From Lachnospiraceae bacterium UBA3785 (GTDB lineage Bacteria > Bacillota > Clostridia > Lachnospirales > Lachnospiraceae), in the NCBI GenBank assembly GCA_002369495.1, contig DFFD01000148.1, positions 3,105 through 11,770 on the forward strand: DNA of 8,666 nt, in the 5' to 3' direction. The notes beneath the pieces were generated by a model. It was given only the letters and a program-made list of their open reading frames with translations, was not told the DNA's origin and ran no database searches. This document shows, in pieces, positions 1 through 5,989 of this stretch. Both the position numbers and the translations under genes were made by a program. Position 1 is the first letter of the stretch. The number at the start of each line of letters is the position of its first letter.

Positions 1-12
1 TTTTTCGTGCCT

Positions 13-24
13 GGAACCGTCCCC
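13..24 (-). repeat. GGGACGGTTC-family element (partial), 3' of the aminotransferase gene
   Basis: On the minus strand this reads GGGGACGGTTCC and begins 10 nt after the stop codon of the D-amino acid aminotransferase gene. The same core, GGGACGGTTC, recurs at 7637-7647 and 8631-8640, where it forms one arm of a palindrome. Here only one arm is visible; the opposite arm, if present, lies beyond the window edge. It may be a REP-like repeat or half of a transcription-end hairpin. Confidence 0.6.
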
Positions 25-34
25 GCAGTATTTT

Positions 35-874
35 TTATTTGGTCGCGGTGCGGAACTCGTCAAGGAGCCAGGAGCGGATCCGCTCGTAGAGGGCGGGATC
101 CTTCGCGCCGGCCGGGCGGCCGTCGATCATGTCCGCGTGGCGGCAGAGATTGCTGGAGCTCGTGACGAGCACCTCATCGGCGTCGAAGAGCTGATCCAAG
201 GTGAACGCCTCCTCGCGGCAGGGGATCCCGAGCGCCCTGCAGGCGCCGAGCAGATGGGCCCGCGCGATGCCGGGCAGGATCAGGTTGTCCGTCGGGTGCG
301 TGTAGAGCGTGCCGTCCTTCAGGATGTGGATGTTGCTGTGGGCGCCTTCGGTGACAATATTTCCCGGACGGTAGAAGACTGCCTCCGCGCAGCCGGCCTC
401 CTCCGCCTTCTGGGCGGCCATCACTGACGGGATCAGGTTGAGCGTCTTGATGTTGCAGTGCAGGAAGCGGGTGTCCTCGGTCGTCACCAGCTGGATCGGC
501 TTGATGCCGTCGGGAACCTTTGCGGGATTCAGGGTGATCCAGAGGTTCGCGGGTGTGTCCGTGAACGCGTGCTTCCTGAGGCCGGAGCCGCGGGTGACCT
601 GGTAGTACACAAAGAGATCGCCGGTGTCCATCTCATGTACGAGGCGGTTCAGGAGATCCTTGAGCTCCTGTTTGCTGACGGGCACTTCGATCCTGAGCGC
701 CGCCGCGCTTCTGAAGAGGCGGTCCACGTGCTCATCCATCGCGAAAATGTGATAATTGCGGCAGGGACCCGCATCGTAGACGCCGTCGCCGAACCAGCAT
801 ACGCGGTCGTTCATCGGGACGGTCATCTCCTCGAGGGGACCGTATTTTCCGTTGTAGTAGCCGAGTCTTTCCAT
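35..874 (-). CDS. dat: D-amino acid aminotransferase (PLP fold-type IV)
   Basis: A 279-residue class IV PLP aminotransferase, close to the usual length of D-amino acid transaminase (EC 2.6.1.21). That enzyme interconverts D-alanine or D-glutamate and the matching 2-oxo acids in the cytoplasm. Visible family marks are FGDGVYD (28-34, Tyr33), the catalytic lysine K143 in NIKTLNL, VTEG with E176, the phosphate-side segment LYTHPTDNLILPGIAR (190-205), and DEVLVTSSS near the C-terminus. The R100-x-H102 pair after YQVTRG matches the carboxylate-trapping Arg/His of Bacillus D-amino acid transaminase, which argues for D-amino acids rather than branched-chain or aminodeoxychorismate substrates. The ATG at 874 has a good AAGGAG Shine-Dalgarno 8 nt upstream. 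It lies 38 nt downstream of MT1 on the same strand and is probably co-transcribed with it. It could simply serve cell-wall D-amino acid supply; a link to the neighbouring transporter is inference. Confidence 0.9.
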   Translation of the reverse strand: MERLGYYNGKYGPLEEMTVPMNDRVCWFGDGVYDAGPCRNYHIFAMDEHVDRLFRSAAALRIEVPVSKQELKDLLNRLVHEMDTGDLFVYYQVTRGSGLRKHAFTDTPANLWITLNPAKVPDGIKPIQLVTTEDTRFLHCNIKTLNLIPSVMAAQKAEEAGCAEAVFYRPGNIVTEGAHSNIHILKDGTLYTHPTDNLILPGIARAHLLGACRALGIPCREEAFTLDQLFDADEVLVTSSSNLCRHADMIDGRPAGAKDPALYERIRSWLLDEFRTATK

Positions 875-912
875 AATAATATCTCCTTCTGCATGAAAAA
901 CGGTTGCTATCT

Positions 913-1728
913 TTAAAATACCTTATGCGGCGGCGGATTGCAACCGGCGGGGAGATTTTTTTTTGCCCGGACGAGAAAGAGCGGCGTCGAGGCGAAATTG
1001 AGCTTCTCATCATCCGACCAGACGCGCTGCCAGACGCCGCAGTCTGCCTCCGGGGAGAGCCCGAGCCTCGTCAGGACAGCCAGATCCCAGGCGGGACGCG
1101 CAAGAGGGGAGAGGGGCATTTTGAGGGCAAGCGCCTCCATCACATCGAAGCGCTCGCCGATATTCTGGTCGGGAACACCGCTGACCTTCGTGTTGAGGCG
1201 GTCCTGCTCGTAGGCGGCGCGGGCATTTTCGTCAAAAAGATAGGCGTACCAGTTCGCGTCGAAGTTTAAGAGGAGCCCGCCGGGCTTCAGGACCCGGGTC
1301 CATTCGGCAAGCGCCTTCGCGGGATCCGGGAGATTCCAGGTAAGGTTCCGGCTGATCACGGCGTCGAAGCTCGCGTCCGCAAAGGTGAGCGCCTGGGCGT
1401 CCATTTCAAGAAACGTGATGGTGCCGGCATGCGGGCCGGCATTTTCCGTGGCCTCGCGGAGCATCGCGGGGGTGAGGTCGATCGCAGTCACCCGGGCTCC
1501 GAGTTCCGCAAGAAGGATCGCGAAGAAACCGGGGCCTGTGCCGGCCTCTAAAATATGAAGGTCCGTGAGGGCACGCCCTTTAAAATGGCGCGAAAGCTCC
1601 TCCGCAAGGCAGGATTTCCAGCGCTCCCGCTGATCTCCCTGCAGCTCCAGCCGGTTTACTTCGGAGTAGCCGGGGGCGCGGATGGTCCAGTAGGCTTTAT
1701 TTTCCCTGAGAATCGATGCTGTAATCAC
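913..1728 (-). CDS. class I SAM-dependent methyltransferase (MT1), paralogue of the one at 5241-5966
   Basis: A 271-residue Rossmann-fold methyltransferase, cytosolic by composition. Motif I is ILEAGTGPGFFA (59-70), the ribose-binding acidic residue is D84 in AIDLTPAM, D110 lies in the MDAQ adenine-side loop, and the post-II region is ISRNLTWNLP (125-134), followed by VLKPGGLLLNFDANW (146-160). The N-terminal YWTIRAPGY (13-21) and C-terminal RPAWDL and GVWQRVW segments align collinearly with MT2. The methyl acceptor cannot be read from sequence; UbiE-like annotation would reflect only the shared fold. The start is a GTG at 1728 with a weak purine-rich site upstream. It is supported because YW then falls about as far from the N-terminus as in MT2, and no other start is near. 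It is the first gene of the leftward unit, divergent from the ABC importer operon, so shared regulation is plausible. Confidence 0.9.
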   Translation of the reverse strand: MITASILRENKAYWTIRAPGYSEVNRLELQGDQRERWKSCLAEELSRHFKGRALTDLHILEAGTGPGFFAILLAELGARVTAIDLTPAMLREATENAGPHAGTITFLEMDAQALTFADASFDAVISRNLTWNLPDPAKALAEWTRVLKPGGLLLNFDANWYAYLFDENARAAYEQDRLNTKVSGVPDQNIGERFDVMEALALKMPLSPLARPAWDLAVLTRLGLSPEADCGVWQRVWSDDEKLNFASTPLFLVRAKKNLPAGCNPPPHKVF

Positions 1729-1766
1729 GTGCGTTTACCGCCTGCCTTTCTTTGTGCTGTCAGGGA

Positions 1767-1795
1767 AGCTTAACATGAATGCGGGGGCAGCGCAA
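1767..1795 (-). promoter_or_regulatory. candidate promoter of the leftward MT1-dat unit
   Basis: On the minus strand a TTGCGC box (1790-1795) is followed by a 17-bp spacer and TAAGCT (1767-1772), preceded by TG in the extended -10 position. The -10 matches the sigma-A consensus at only three of six positions, but the spacing is ideal. It would give a leader of about 30 nt before the GTG at 1728. No better candidate was seen on this strand. Confidence 0.4.
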
Positions 1796-1848
1796 GCCCG
1801 GGAGGGGGATATTCCGGCGCAAAAAGTAACCCCCCGGGGGGCTTGTGC
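1790..1848. repeat. 10-bp inverted repeat joining the two candidate -35 boxes
   Basis: GCGCAAGCCC (1790-1799) pairs with GGGCTTGTGC (1839-1848), ten pairs with one G-T wobble. The outer six bases of each arm are the candidate -35 boxes of the divergent promoters: TTGCGC leftward and TTGTGC rightward. Inside lie a G-run (1804-1808) and the perfect palindrome CCCCCCGGGGGG (1830-1841). Both candidate transcripts start outside this element, so it is more likely a DNA-level site than an RNA leader. It could be an activator or repressor site acting on both promoters. Confidence 0.45.
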
Positions 1849-1871
1849 GCGGAAAATGAAGGGAATACAAT
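1843..1871 (+). promoter_or_regulatory. candidate sigma-A promoter of the ABC importer operon
   Basis: TTGTGC (1843-1848), a 17-bp spacer and TACAAT (1866-1871, five of six consensus bases). Transcription would begin near 1878, leaving a leader of only about a dozen nucleotides before the ATG at 1890. The -10 box sits between the first two GGAAAAT half-sites, so a protein bound there would block or modulate RNA polymerase. Confidence 0.55.
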
Positions 1872-1900
1872 ATTTTCCGGGTGAACAATATGGGAAAATA
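1851..1900. promoter_or_regulatory. candidate operator: three alternating GGAAAAT half-sites at 21-bp spacing
   Basis: GGAAAAT (1851-1857), ATTTTCC (1872-1878) and GGAAAAT (1893-1899) alternate in orientation with exactly 14 nt between neighbours. Successive centres are therefore 21 bp apart, about two helical turns. The first pair forms a 28-bp palindromic frame around the -10 box; the second pair extends to TATTTTCC/GGAAAATA and spans the start codon. The arrangement suits a dimer or tetramer contacting one DNA face. The 7-mer also occurs at seven other places in the window, some inside genes, so single copies carry little weight; the regular spacing is the signal. Confidence 0.45.
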
Positions 1901-2831
1901 CATAAGAAAACGGTTTTTTCAGCTGATCCCGGTGCTGATCGGGATCACATTTTTGTCATTTGCGATGATGAGAATTGCGGGAAGCGACGCGATCACGGAG
2001 CTCTACGGCGACAAGGGAGCGGTCTCGCAGGAGATCATCGACGAGAAGAGGGCGGAGCTCGGGCTCGACAAGCCCTTTATGACCCAGTATTTCAGCTGGC
2101 TGGGCGGGCTTCTCACGGGAGATATGGGCAAAAGCTATGTGTCCGGGAAGGATGTGTTCGGGACATTTGTCTCGAAACTCCCGGCGACCCTGCTTCTTAC
2201 CGTGCTCTCGATCCTGCTGACCGTCGTGATCGCGATCCCGCTCGGTGTCTTCACGGCGGTGCGGCACGATACATTCAGCGACTATCTGCTTCGATGTATG
2301 AGCTTTGTCGGCAATTCCCTCCCGAATTTCTTTGTAGCCCTGATCCTCATGCAGATCTTCTCGATCCGCCTCGGCTGGCTTCCGGTCATCGCGTCCGGGA
2401 CCGGCATAAAGAGCGCGATCATGCCGACGCTCACGCTGGCCATCGCGATGGCTTCCAAATATATGCGCCAGGTGCGGGCAGCCGTCCTTGAGGAGCTGAA
2501 CAGGGAGTACGTGGCCGGCGGCAGGGCCCGCGGCGTCAGCGACCGGGTGATCATCTTTCGGAGCGTCGTCAAATCCGCCATGCTGACGATCGTGACGCTG
2601 CTCGCGCTCTCGATCGGAAGCCTGCTCGGCGGGACGGCGATCATCGAGAGCATTTTCATGTGGGATGGCGTGGGCAAGCTGGCCGTGGACGCGATCACCA
2701 TGCGCGATTACCCGATGATCCAGGCCTACGTTGTCTGGATGGCGGTCATCTATGTGCTGGTGAACCTTGCGGCTGACCTTCTCTATCACGCGCTTGACCC
2801 GCGCATCCGGATGGAGGCGGACGGGCGATGA
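1890..2831 (+). CDS. ABC importer permease, NikB/DppB type
   Basis: A 313-residue integral membrane permease of the binding-protein-dependent dipeptide/nickel family, forming half of the membrane channel with the next gene. The N-terminus GKYIRKRFFQLIPVLIGITFLSF is the typical first membrane helix of DppB/NikB proteins. Further hydrophobic segments lie near residues 99-122, 133-157, 175-190, 231-256 and 280-300. The cytoplasmic EAA-type coupling loop is at 201-221 (EELNREYVAGGRARG), and ALDPRIR closes the protein as usual. The ATG at 1890 is preferred to an in-frame GTG at 1881, because GGTGA lies 5 nt before the ATG while the GTG has no well-placed ribosome site. It is the first gene of the rightward operon and overlaps the next gene by 4 nt (ATGA). 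Nickel, peptide or another ligand cannot be told apart from the permease alone. Confidence 0.92.
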   Translation: MGKYIRKRFFQLIPVLIGITFLSFAMMRIAGSDAITELYGDKGAVSQEIIDEKRAELGLDKPFMTQYFSWLGGLLTGDMGKSYVSGKDVFGTFVSKLPATLLLTVLSILLTVVIAIPLGVFTAVRHDTFSDYLLRCMSFVGNSLPNFFVALILMQIFSIRLGWLPVIASGTGIKSAIMPTLTLAIAMASKYMRQVRAAVLEELNREYVAGGRARGVSDRVIIFRSVVKSAMLTIVTLLALSIGSLLGGTAIIESIFMWDGVGKLAVDAITMRDYPMIQAYVVWMAVIYVLVNLAADLLYHALDPRIRMEADGR

Positions 2832-3679
2832 GCGAGGCGAAGATCAGAAAACAGAAAATAAAAAAGGACAGCGTGAAAATGCGCCTCGTCATATTCGGGA
2901 CGCTGGCGCTGCTGCTGCTTTTAGCGTCGATTTTCGCCGAACAGCTGGCCCACTGCGATCCCTATCTGCAGGACCTTTCGAACGCGAAGGCAGCTCCGTC
3001 GATGGCGCACTGGCTCGGGACGGACCGCTACGGGCGGGACATGCTCTCGCGTGTGATCGCCGGAAGCAGGACGAGCATTTACTCAACCCTGCTGCTGGTC
3101 GCGATCGTCACCGTGACCGGCACAGCGGTCGGGACCGTCTGCGGTTTCTGGGGCGGATGGGTCGACACGGTGCTGATGAGGATCTCGGACATCTTTCTTG
3201 CCTTTCCGGGTCTGGTCTTTGCAATGGCGGTGGCAGGCGTCCTCGGAGGCGGCCTGCAGAATGCCATTATCGCCCTCGCCGCCATCTCGTGGCCGAAATA
3301 TGCGCGCATTGCGCGCAGCCGCACGCTGACGGAGAAGGAGGCCCCCTACATCAGAGCGGCCAGGCTGGCCGGATGCAGTACGCCGGCGATCATCCTGCGG
3401 CACATCCTGCCGAACATCATCGGGCCGATCCTGGTCACAGCGATGCTGGATATCGGGACGATGATGATGGAGCTGGCCGGCCTGAGCTTCCTGGGGCTCG
3501 GCGCAAAGCCGCCCGCAGCGGAGTGGGGCAGCATGATGAGCGATACCAGAAGTCTTCTGCCGACCGCGCCGTGGGTGACGCTGTCGCCGGGGGTCGCGAT
3601 TTTCATTTCCGTCATGATCTTTAACCTTTTAGGCGACACCGTGCGGGACTGGGCGGACCCGAAGTCCCGGGGGAGATGA
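2828..3679 (+). CDS. ABC importer permease, NikC/DppC type
   Basis: A 283-residue partner permease. The N-terminus is a basic cytoplasmic stretch (residues 5-19, many Lys/Arg) followed by a membrane helix at about 20-38. HWLGTDRYGRDMLSR (61-75) is the classic DppC/OppC/NikC signature. Membrane helices follow near 83-108, 122-155, 197-222 and 251-269. The EAA coupling loop is around 164-196 (RTLTEKEAPYIRAARLAG), and the C-terminal GLSFLGLGAKPPAAEWGSMM and LLGDTVRDWADP segments are family hallmarks. The ATG overlaps the upstream stop as ATGA, implying translational coupling and equal stoichiometry with the first permease. GGAGG lies 10 nt upstream. Substrate specificity is not readable here. 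Confidence 0.93.
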   Translation: MSEAKIRKQKIKKDSVKMRLVIFGTLALLLLLASIFAEQLAHCDPYLQDLSNAKAAPSMAHWLGTDRYGRDMLSRVIAGSRTSIYSTLLLVAIVTVTGTAVGTVCGFWGGWVDTVLMRISDIFLAFPGLVFAMAVAGVLGGGLQNAIIALAAISWPKYARIARSRTLTEKEAPYIRAARLAGCSTPAIILRHILPNIIGPILVTAMLDIGTMMMELAGLSFLGLGAKPPAAEWGSMMSDTRSLLPTAPWVTLSPGVAIFISVMIFNLLGDTVRDWADPKSRGR

Positions 3680-3683
3680 GCAG

Positions 3684-4466
3684 ATGGCGGAGATACTGAG
3701 CTATGAACATGTGACGATCGCCTACAACGGCGTTCCCGCGGTGAAGGATGTCAGCTTTTCGGTGAACGAGGGAGAGATCCTCGGCATCGTCGGCGAGTCC
3801 GGGTCGGGCAAATCGACGCTGATCCGGGCAGCGATGGGACTCCTCGGAGACCGCGGCCTTGTGACGCGGGGCGATATCCTGCTGGAGGGCAGAAGTCTCG
3901 TCGATATGAGCCCTCGCGAGAGAAGACTCGTGAACGGGAAGAAGCTGGGGATGATCTTCCAGTATGCGGGAAGCTCTTTCTGCCCGATCCGCACCGTGGA
4001 GGCGCAGCTTTTCGAGAGCGTGAGAGCGCACGAAGCGGTCAGCCGGGAGGCATTCAGACGCCGGGCAGATGAACTGCTTGGAAAACTTGGCTTCGCGAAC
4101 CCGGAGCGCATTTTAAACAGCTATCCCTTCGAGCTCTCGGGGGGCATGCAGCAGAGAATCGGGATCGCAGCGGCGATGTATTTTGAGCCCGGCGTCCTCT
4201 TTGCGGACGAACCCACGTCGGCGCTGGACGTCTCCGTCCAGAAGCAGGTGCTGGAGGAAATGCTGAAGGTGCGCCGCGAATTCGGCACGGCGATCGTGCT
4301 GGTGACCCACAATATCGGGGTCGTCGGAGCGATGGCGGACAATGTGCTGGTCATGAAAGACGGAGAGACAGTGGAGTACGGAAGCCGGGAACAGGTGCTG
4401 CTGCGGCCGGAGCAGGCTTACACGAAGCGGCTCATGGCGGCTGTGCCGCGGCTTGGGAGGGCATGA
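3684..4466 (+). CDS. ABC importer ATPase 1, NikD/CntD-like short form
   Basis: A 260-residue nucleotide-binding subunit on the cytoplasmic face, powering the importer. Motifs in order: Walker A GESGSGKST (37-45), Q-loop Q93, signature LSGGMQQR (151-158), Walker B with catalytic glutamate VLFADEP (171-177, E176), D-loop SALD and switch histidine H209. All catalytic parts are present. After the Q-loop it reads YAGSSFCPI instead of the more usual (D/N)P..S.NP, a mild oddity. The protein ends soon after QAYTKRLMAAVP and lacks the C-terminal oligopeptide extension that makes OppD/DppD about 330 residues long. That short build is typical of NikD/NikE and CntD/CntF, so a metal or metallophore role is favoured but not proven. 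It starts 4 nt after the permease stop, with a G-rich site 8 nt upstream of the ATG. Confidence 0.92.
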   Translation: MAEILSYEHVTIAYNGVPAVKDVSFSVNEGEILGIVGESGSGKSTLIRAAMGLLGDRGLVTRGDILLEGRSLVDMSPRERRLVNGKKLGMIFQYAGSSFCPIRTVEAQLFESVRAHEAVSREAFRRRADELLGKLGFANPERILNSYPFELSGGMQQRIGIAAAMYFEPGVLFADEPTSALDVSVQKQVLEEMLKVRREFGTAIVLVTHNIGVVGAMADNVLVMKDGETVEYGSREQVLLRPEQAYTKRLMAAVPRLGRA

Positions 4467-4467
4467 G

Positions 4468-5229
4468 ATGGAAGCGGTCCTTGCGGTCGAGGGACTTACA
4501 AAGATATTTAAGACAAAAGGACGGGCGGACACCGTCGCCGTGGACCATGTAAGCTTCAGCCTGATGCCGGGCGAGTGCCTGGGCATCATCGGGGAGAGCG
4601 GCAGCGGCAAGACGACGCTCGTAAATATGGTGACGAGGCTTCTTGCGCCGACGGAGGGGTGCATTTTCCTGGATGGGCAGGAGATCACCGGCCTTAAGGG
4701 GCGGGAACTTCGGGAGGCCTGGCGCAGGATGCAGATGGTCTTCCAGAGCCCGGCGGAATCATTTGATCCGCGGCGCACGCTCGGGGACGGCATCGGCGAG
4801 AGCCTCCGGAACGCCGGTGCCGGCCGGGAGGAGACAAAAAGGGAAACCGCGAGGCTGCTTAAAGCCTGCGGCCTTACGCCGGAGTATGCGGGCCGCTACC
4901 CGCACGAGGTCAGCGGCGGGCAGTGCCAGAGGGCGGCCATCGCGAGGGCGCTGGCGATCAAACCGAAGCTCCTCATCTGCGATGAGGCGACCTCGTCGCT
5001 CGACGTGACTGTCCAGCAGGAGATCATAGAACTCCTCGGGCGGCTCCGGCGCAAGCAGGACGGACTTGCGATCCTCTTCATCAGCCACGACATCGCGCTG
5101 GTGCAGCAGTTCTGCGACCGGGTCCTGGTCATGTACCGGGGAAGGATCGTGGAGCAGGGGAAGCCGGATGATGTGATCCGGGATCCGCAGGATCCTTACA
5201 CGAAAAAACTGATAGAAAGCATATTATAG
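4468..5229 (+). CDS. ABC importer ATPase 2, NikE/CntF-like short form
   Basis: A 253-residue second nucleotide-binding subunit, forming a heterodimer with the preceding ATPase. Walker A GESGSGKTT (42-50), Q-loop Q93 in FQSPAESFDP, signature VSGGQCQR (148-155), Walker B LLICDEA (168-174, catalytic E173) and switch H207 are all intact. DEAT replaces the common DEPT after the Walker B motif, a tolerated change. As in ATPase 1, there is no C-terminal peptide-transporter extension. The ATG at 4468 is chosen over an in-frame TTG at 4453: GGGAGG ends 7 nt before the ATG, and the homologous part begins at MEAVLAVEGLTKIF. This leaves one nucleotide between the ATPase 1 stop and this start. It is followed after 11 nt by MT2. 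Confidence 0.92.
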   Translation: MEAVLAVEGLTKIFKTKGRADTVAVDHVSFSLMPGECLGIIGESGSGKTTLVNMVTRLLAPTEGCIFLDGQEITGLKGRELREAWRRMQMVFQSPAESFDPRRTLGDGIGESLRNAGAGREETKRETARLLKACGLTPEYAGRYPHEVSGGQCQRAAIARALAIKPKLLICDEATSSLDVTVQQEIIELLGRLRRKQDGLAILFISHDIALVQQFCDRVLVMYRGRIVEQGKPDDVIRDPQDPYTKKLIESIL

Positions 5230-5240
5230 GAAGGAAGCAT

Positions 5241-5966
5241 ATGGAACCGATCAAGCAGCGCATCACAAATTACTGGTCAGTACGCGCGGAGGGCTTTATG
5301 CAGCAGCGCGTCCGCGAATTTAAAAATGAAAAGCGTGCCCGCTGGCTCGCCGAGATCCGCCGTTTCATCCCGGAAGGAAGGCATCTCAGGGTGCTGGACG
5401 TCGGCACGGGCACAGGATTTTTCGCCCTCATCATGGCTGCGGAGGGGCATGAGGCGGTCGGCATCGACCTGACGCCGGACATGATCGCGCGCGCGAAGGA
5501 GACGGCTGAGCTTCTGGATGTCCCGGCGGAGTTTTACGTCATGGACGCCGAGCAGCCGGCATTTTCGCCGGAGAGCTTCGACGTGATACTGACCAGGAAC
5601 CTCACCTGGACGCTCCCGCACCTTAAAACCGCTTACAGAGCCTGGTACAAACTGCTTGCACCGGGCGGCGTGCTCATCAATTTCGACGCGGACTACTGCC
5701 GCGCGCTCGATTCCGATGATGAGACGGAACTGCCGGAGAACCATGCCCACAAGCTGGTCGACCCGGCTCTCATAAGCGAAAATGAAGCCATCACGATGGA
5801 AGTCGGCGCCTACCAGATGCCGCGGCCCCAGTGGGACGTGCAGCTGCTGGTGGAGGCGGGTTTTGAGCGTGTGACGATCGATATGGGGGTATTCCGCCGC
5901 ATTTACGCGGAAATTGATGAGTTTTATAATCCGACTCCGATCTTTACGATCGCGGCTTATAAATAA
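5241..5966 (+). CDS. class I SAM-dependent methyltransferase (MT2) inside the importer operon
   Basis: A 241-residue Rossmann-fold methyltransferase. Motif I VLDVGTGTGFF (51-61), acidic D76 in GIDLTPDM, D102 in MDAEQ, post-II LTRNLTWTLP (117-126) and LLAPGGVLINFDADY (138-152) are all visible. It has the same N-terminal YWSVRAEGF (11-19), the same central NLTW-LP motif and the same tail pattern (RPQWDV, GVFRRIY, PTPIF) as MT1, so the two are full-length paralogues. It sits between the second ATPase (11 nt upstream) and the binding protein (23 nt downstream), in the same direction and without a visible terminator, so it is almost certainly made with the transporter. The AGGAAGGAA ribosome site is strong. 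A likely role is methylation of the imported ligand, or of a ligand exported and recaptured; the acceptor is unknown. Confidence 0.92.
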   Translation: MEPIKQRITNYWSVRAEGFMQQRVREFKNEKRARWLAEIRRFIPEGRHLRVLDVGTGTGFFALIMAAEGHEAVGIDLTPDMIARAKETAELLDVPAEFYVMDAEQPAFSPESFDVILTRNLTWTLPHLKTAYRAWYKLLAPGGVLINFDADYCRALDSDDETELPENHAHKLVDPALISENEAITMEVGAYQMPRPQWDVQLLVEAGFERVTIDMGVFRRIYAEIDEFYNPTPIFTIAAYK

Positions 5967-5989
5967 TAAAAAAACAGGAGGAATGAAAA

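Noticed and set aside
1783..1841. G-quadruplex from four G-runs on the plus strand
   Set aside because: The loops would be about 12, 1 and 27 nt, too long for a convincing quadruplex, and the last run is better explained by the C/G palindrome.
1790..1848. Riboswitch or leader RNA in the divergent region
   Set aside because: The structured part lies upstream of both candidate transcription starts, so it would not be in either RNA; no known riboswitch core was recognised.
1881..1889. GTG start for the first permease at 1881
   Set aside because: No ribosome site at a workable distance; the ATG at 1890 has GGTGA 5 nt upstream and gives the usual NikB/DppB N-terminus.
1956..2789. Long antisense reading frame opposite the first permease, and similar long frames opposite or within other genes
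   Set aside because: They are typical shadows of GC-rich coding sequence: biased composition, no ribosome sites, no recognisable domain, and fully overlapped by well-supported genes.
4453..4467. TTG start for the second ATPase at 4453
   Set aside because: It would add five residues with no family match and place the GGGAGG site inside the gene; the ATG at 4468 is correctly spaced from it.
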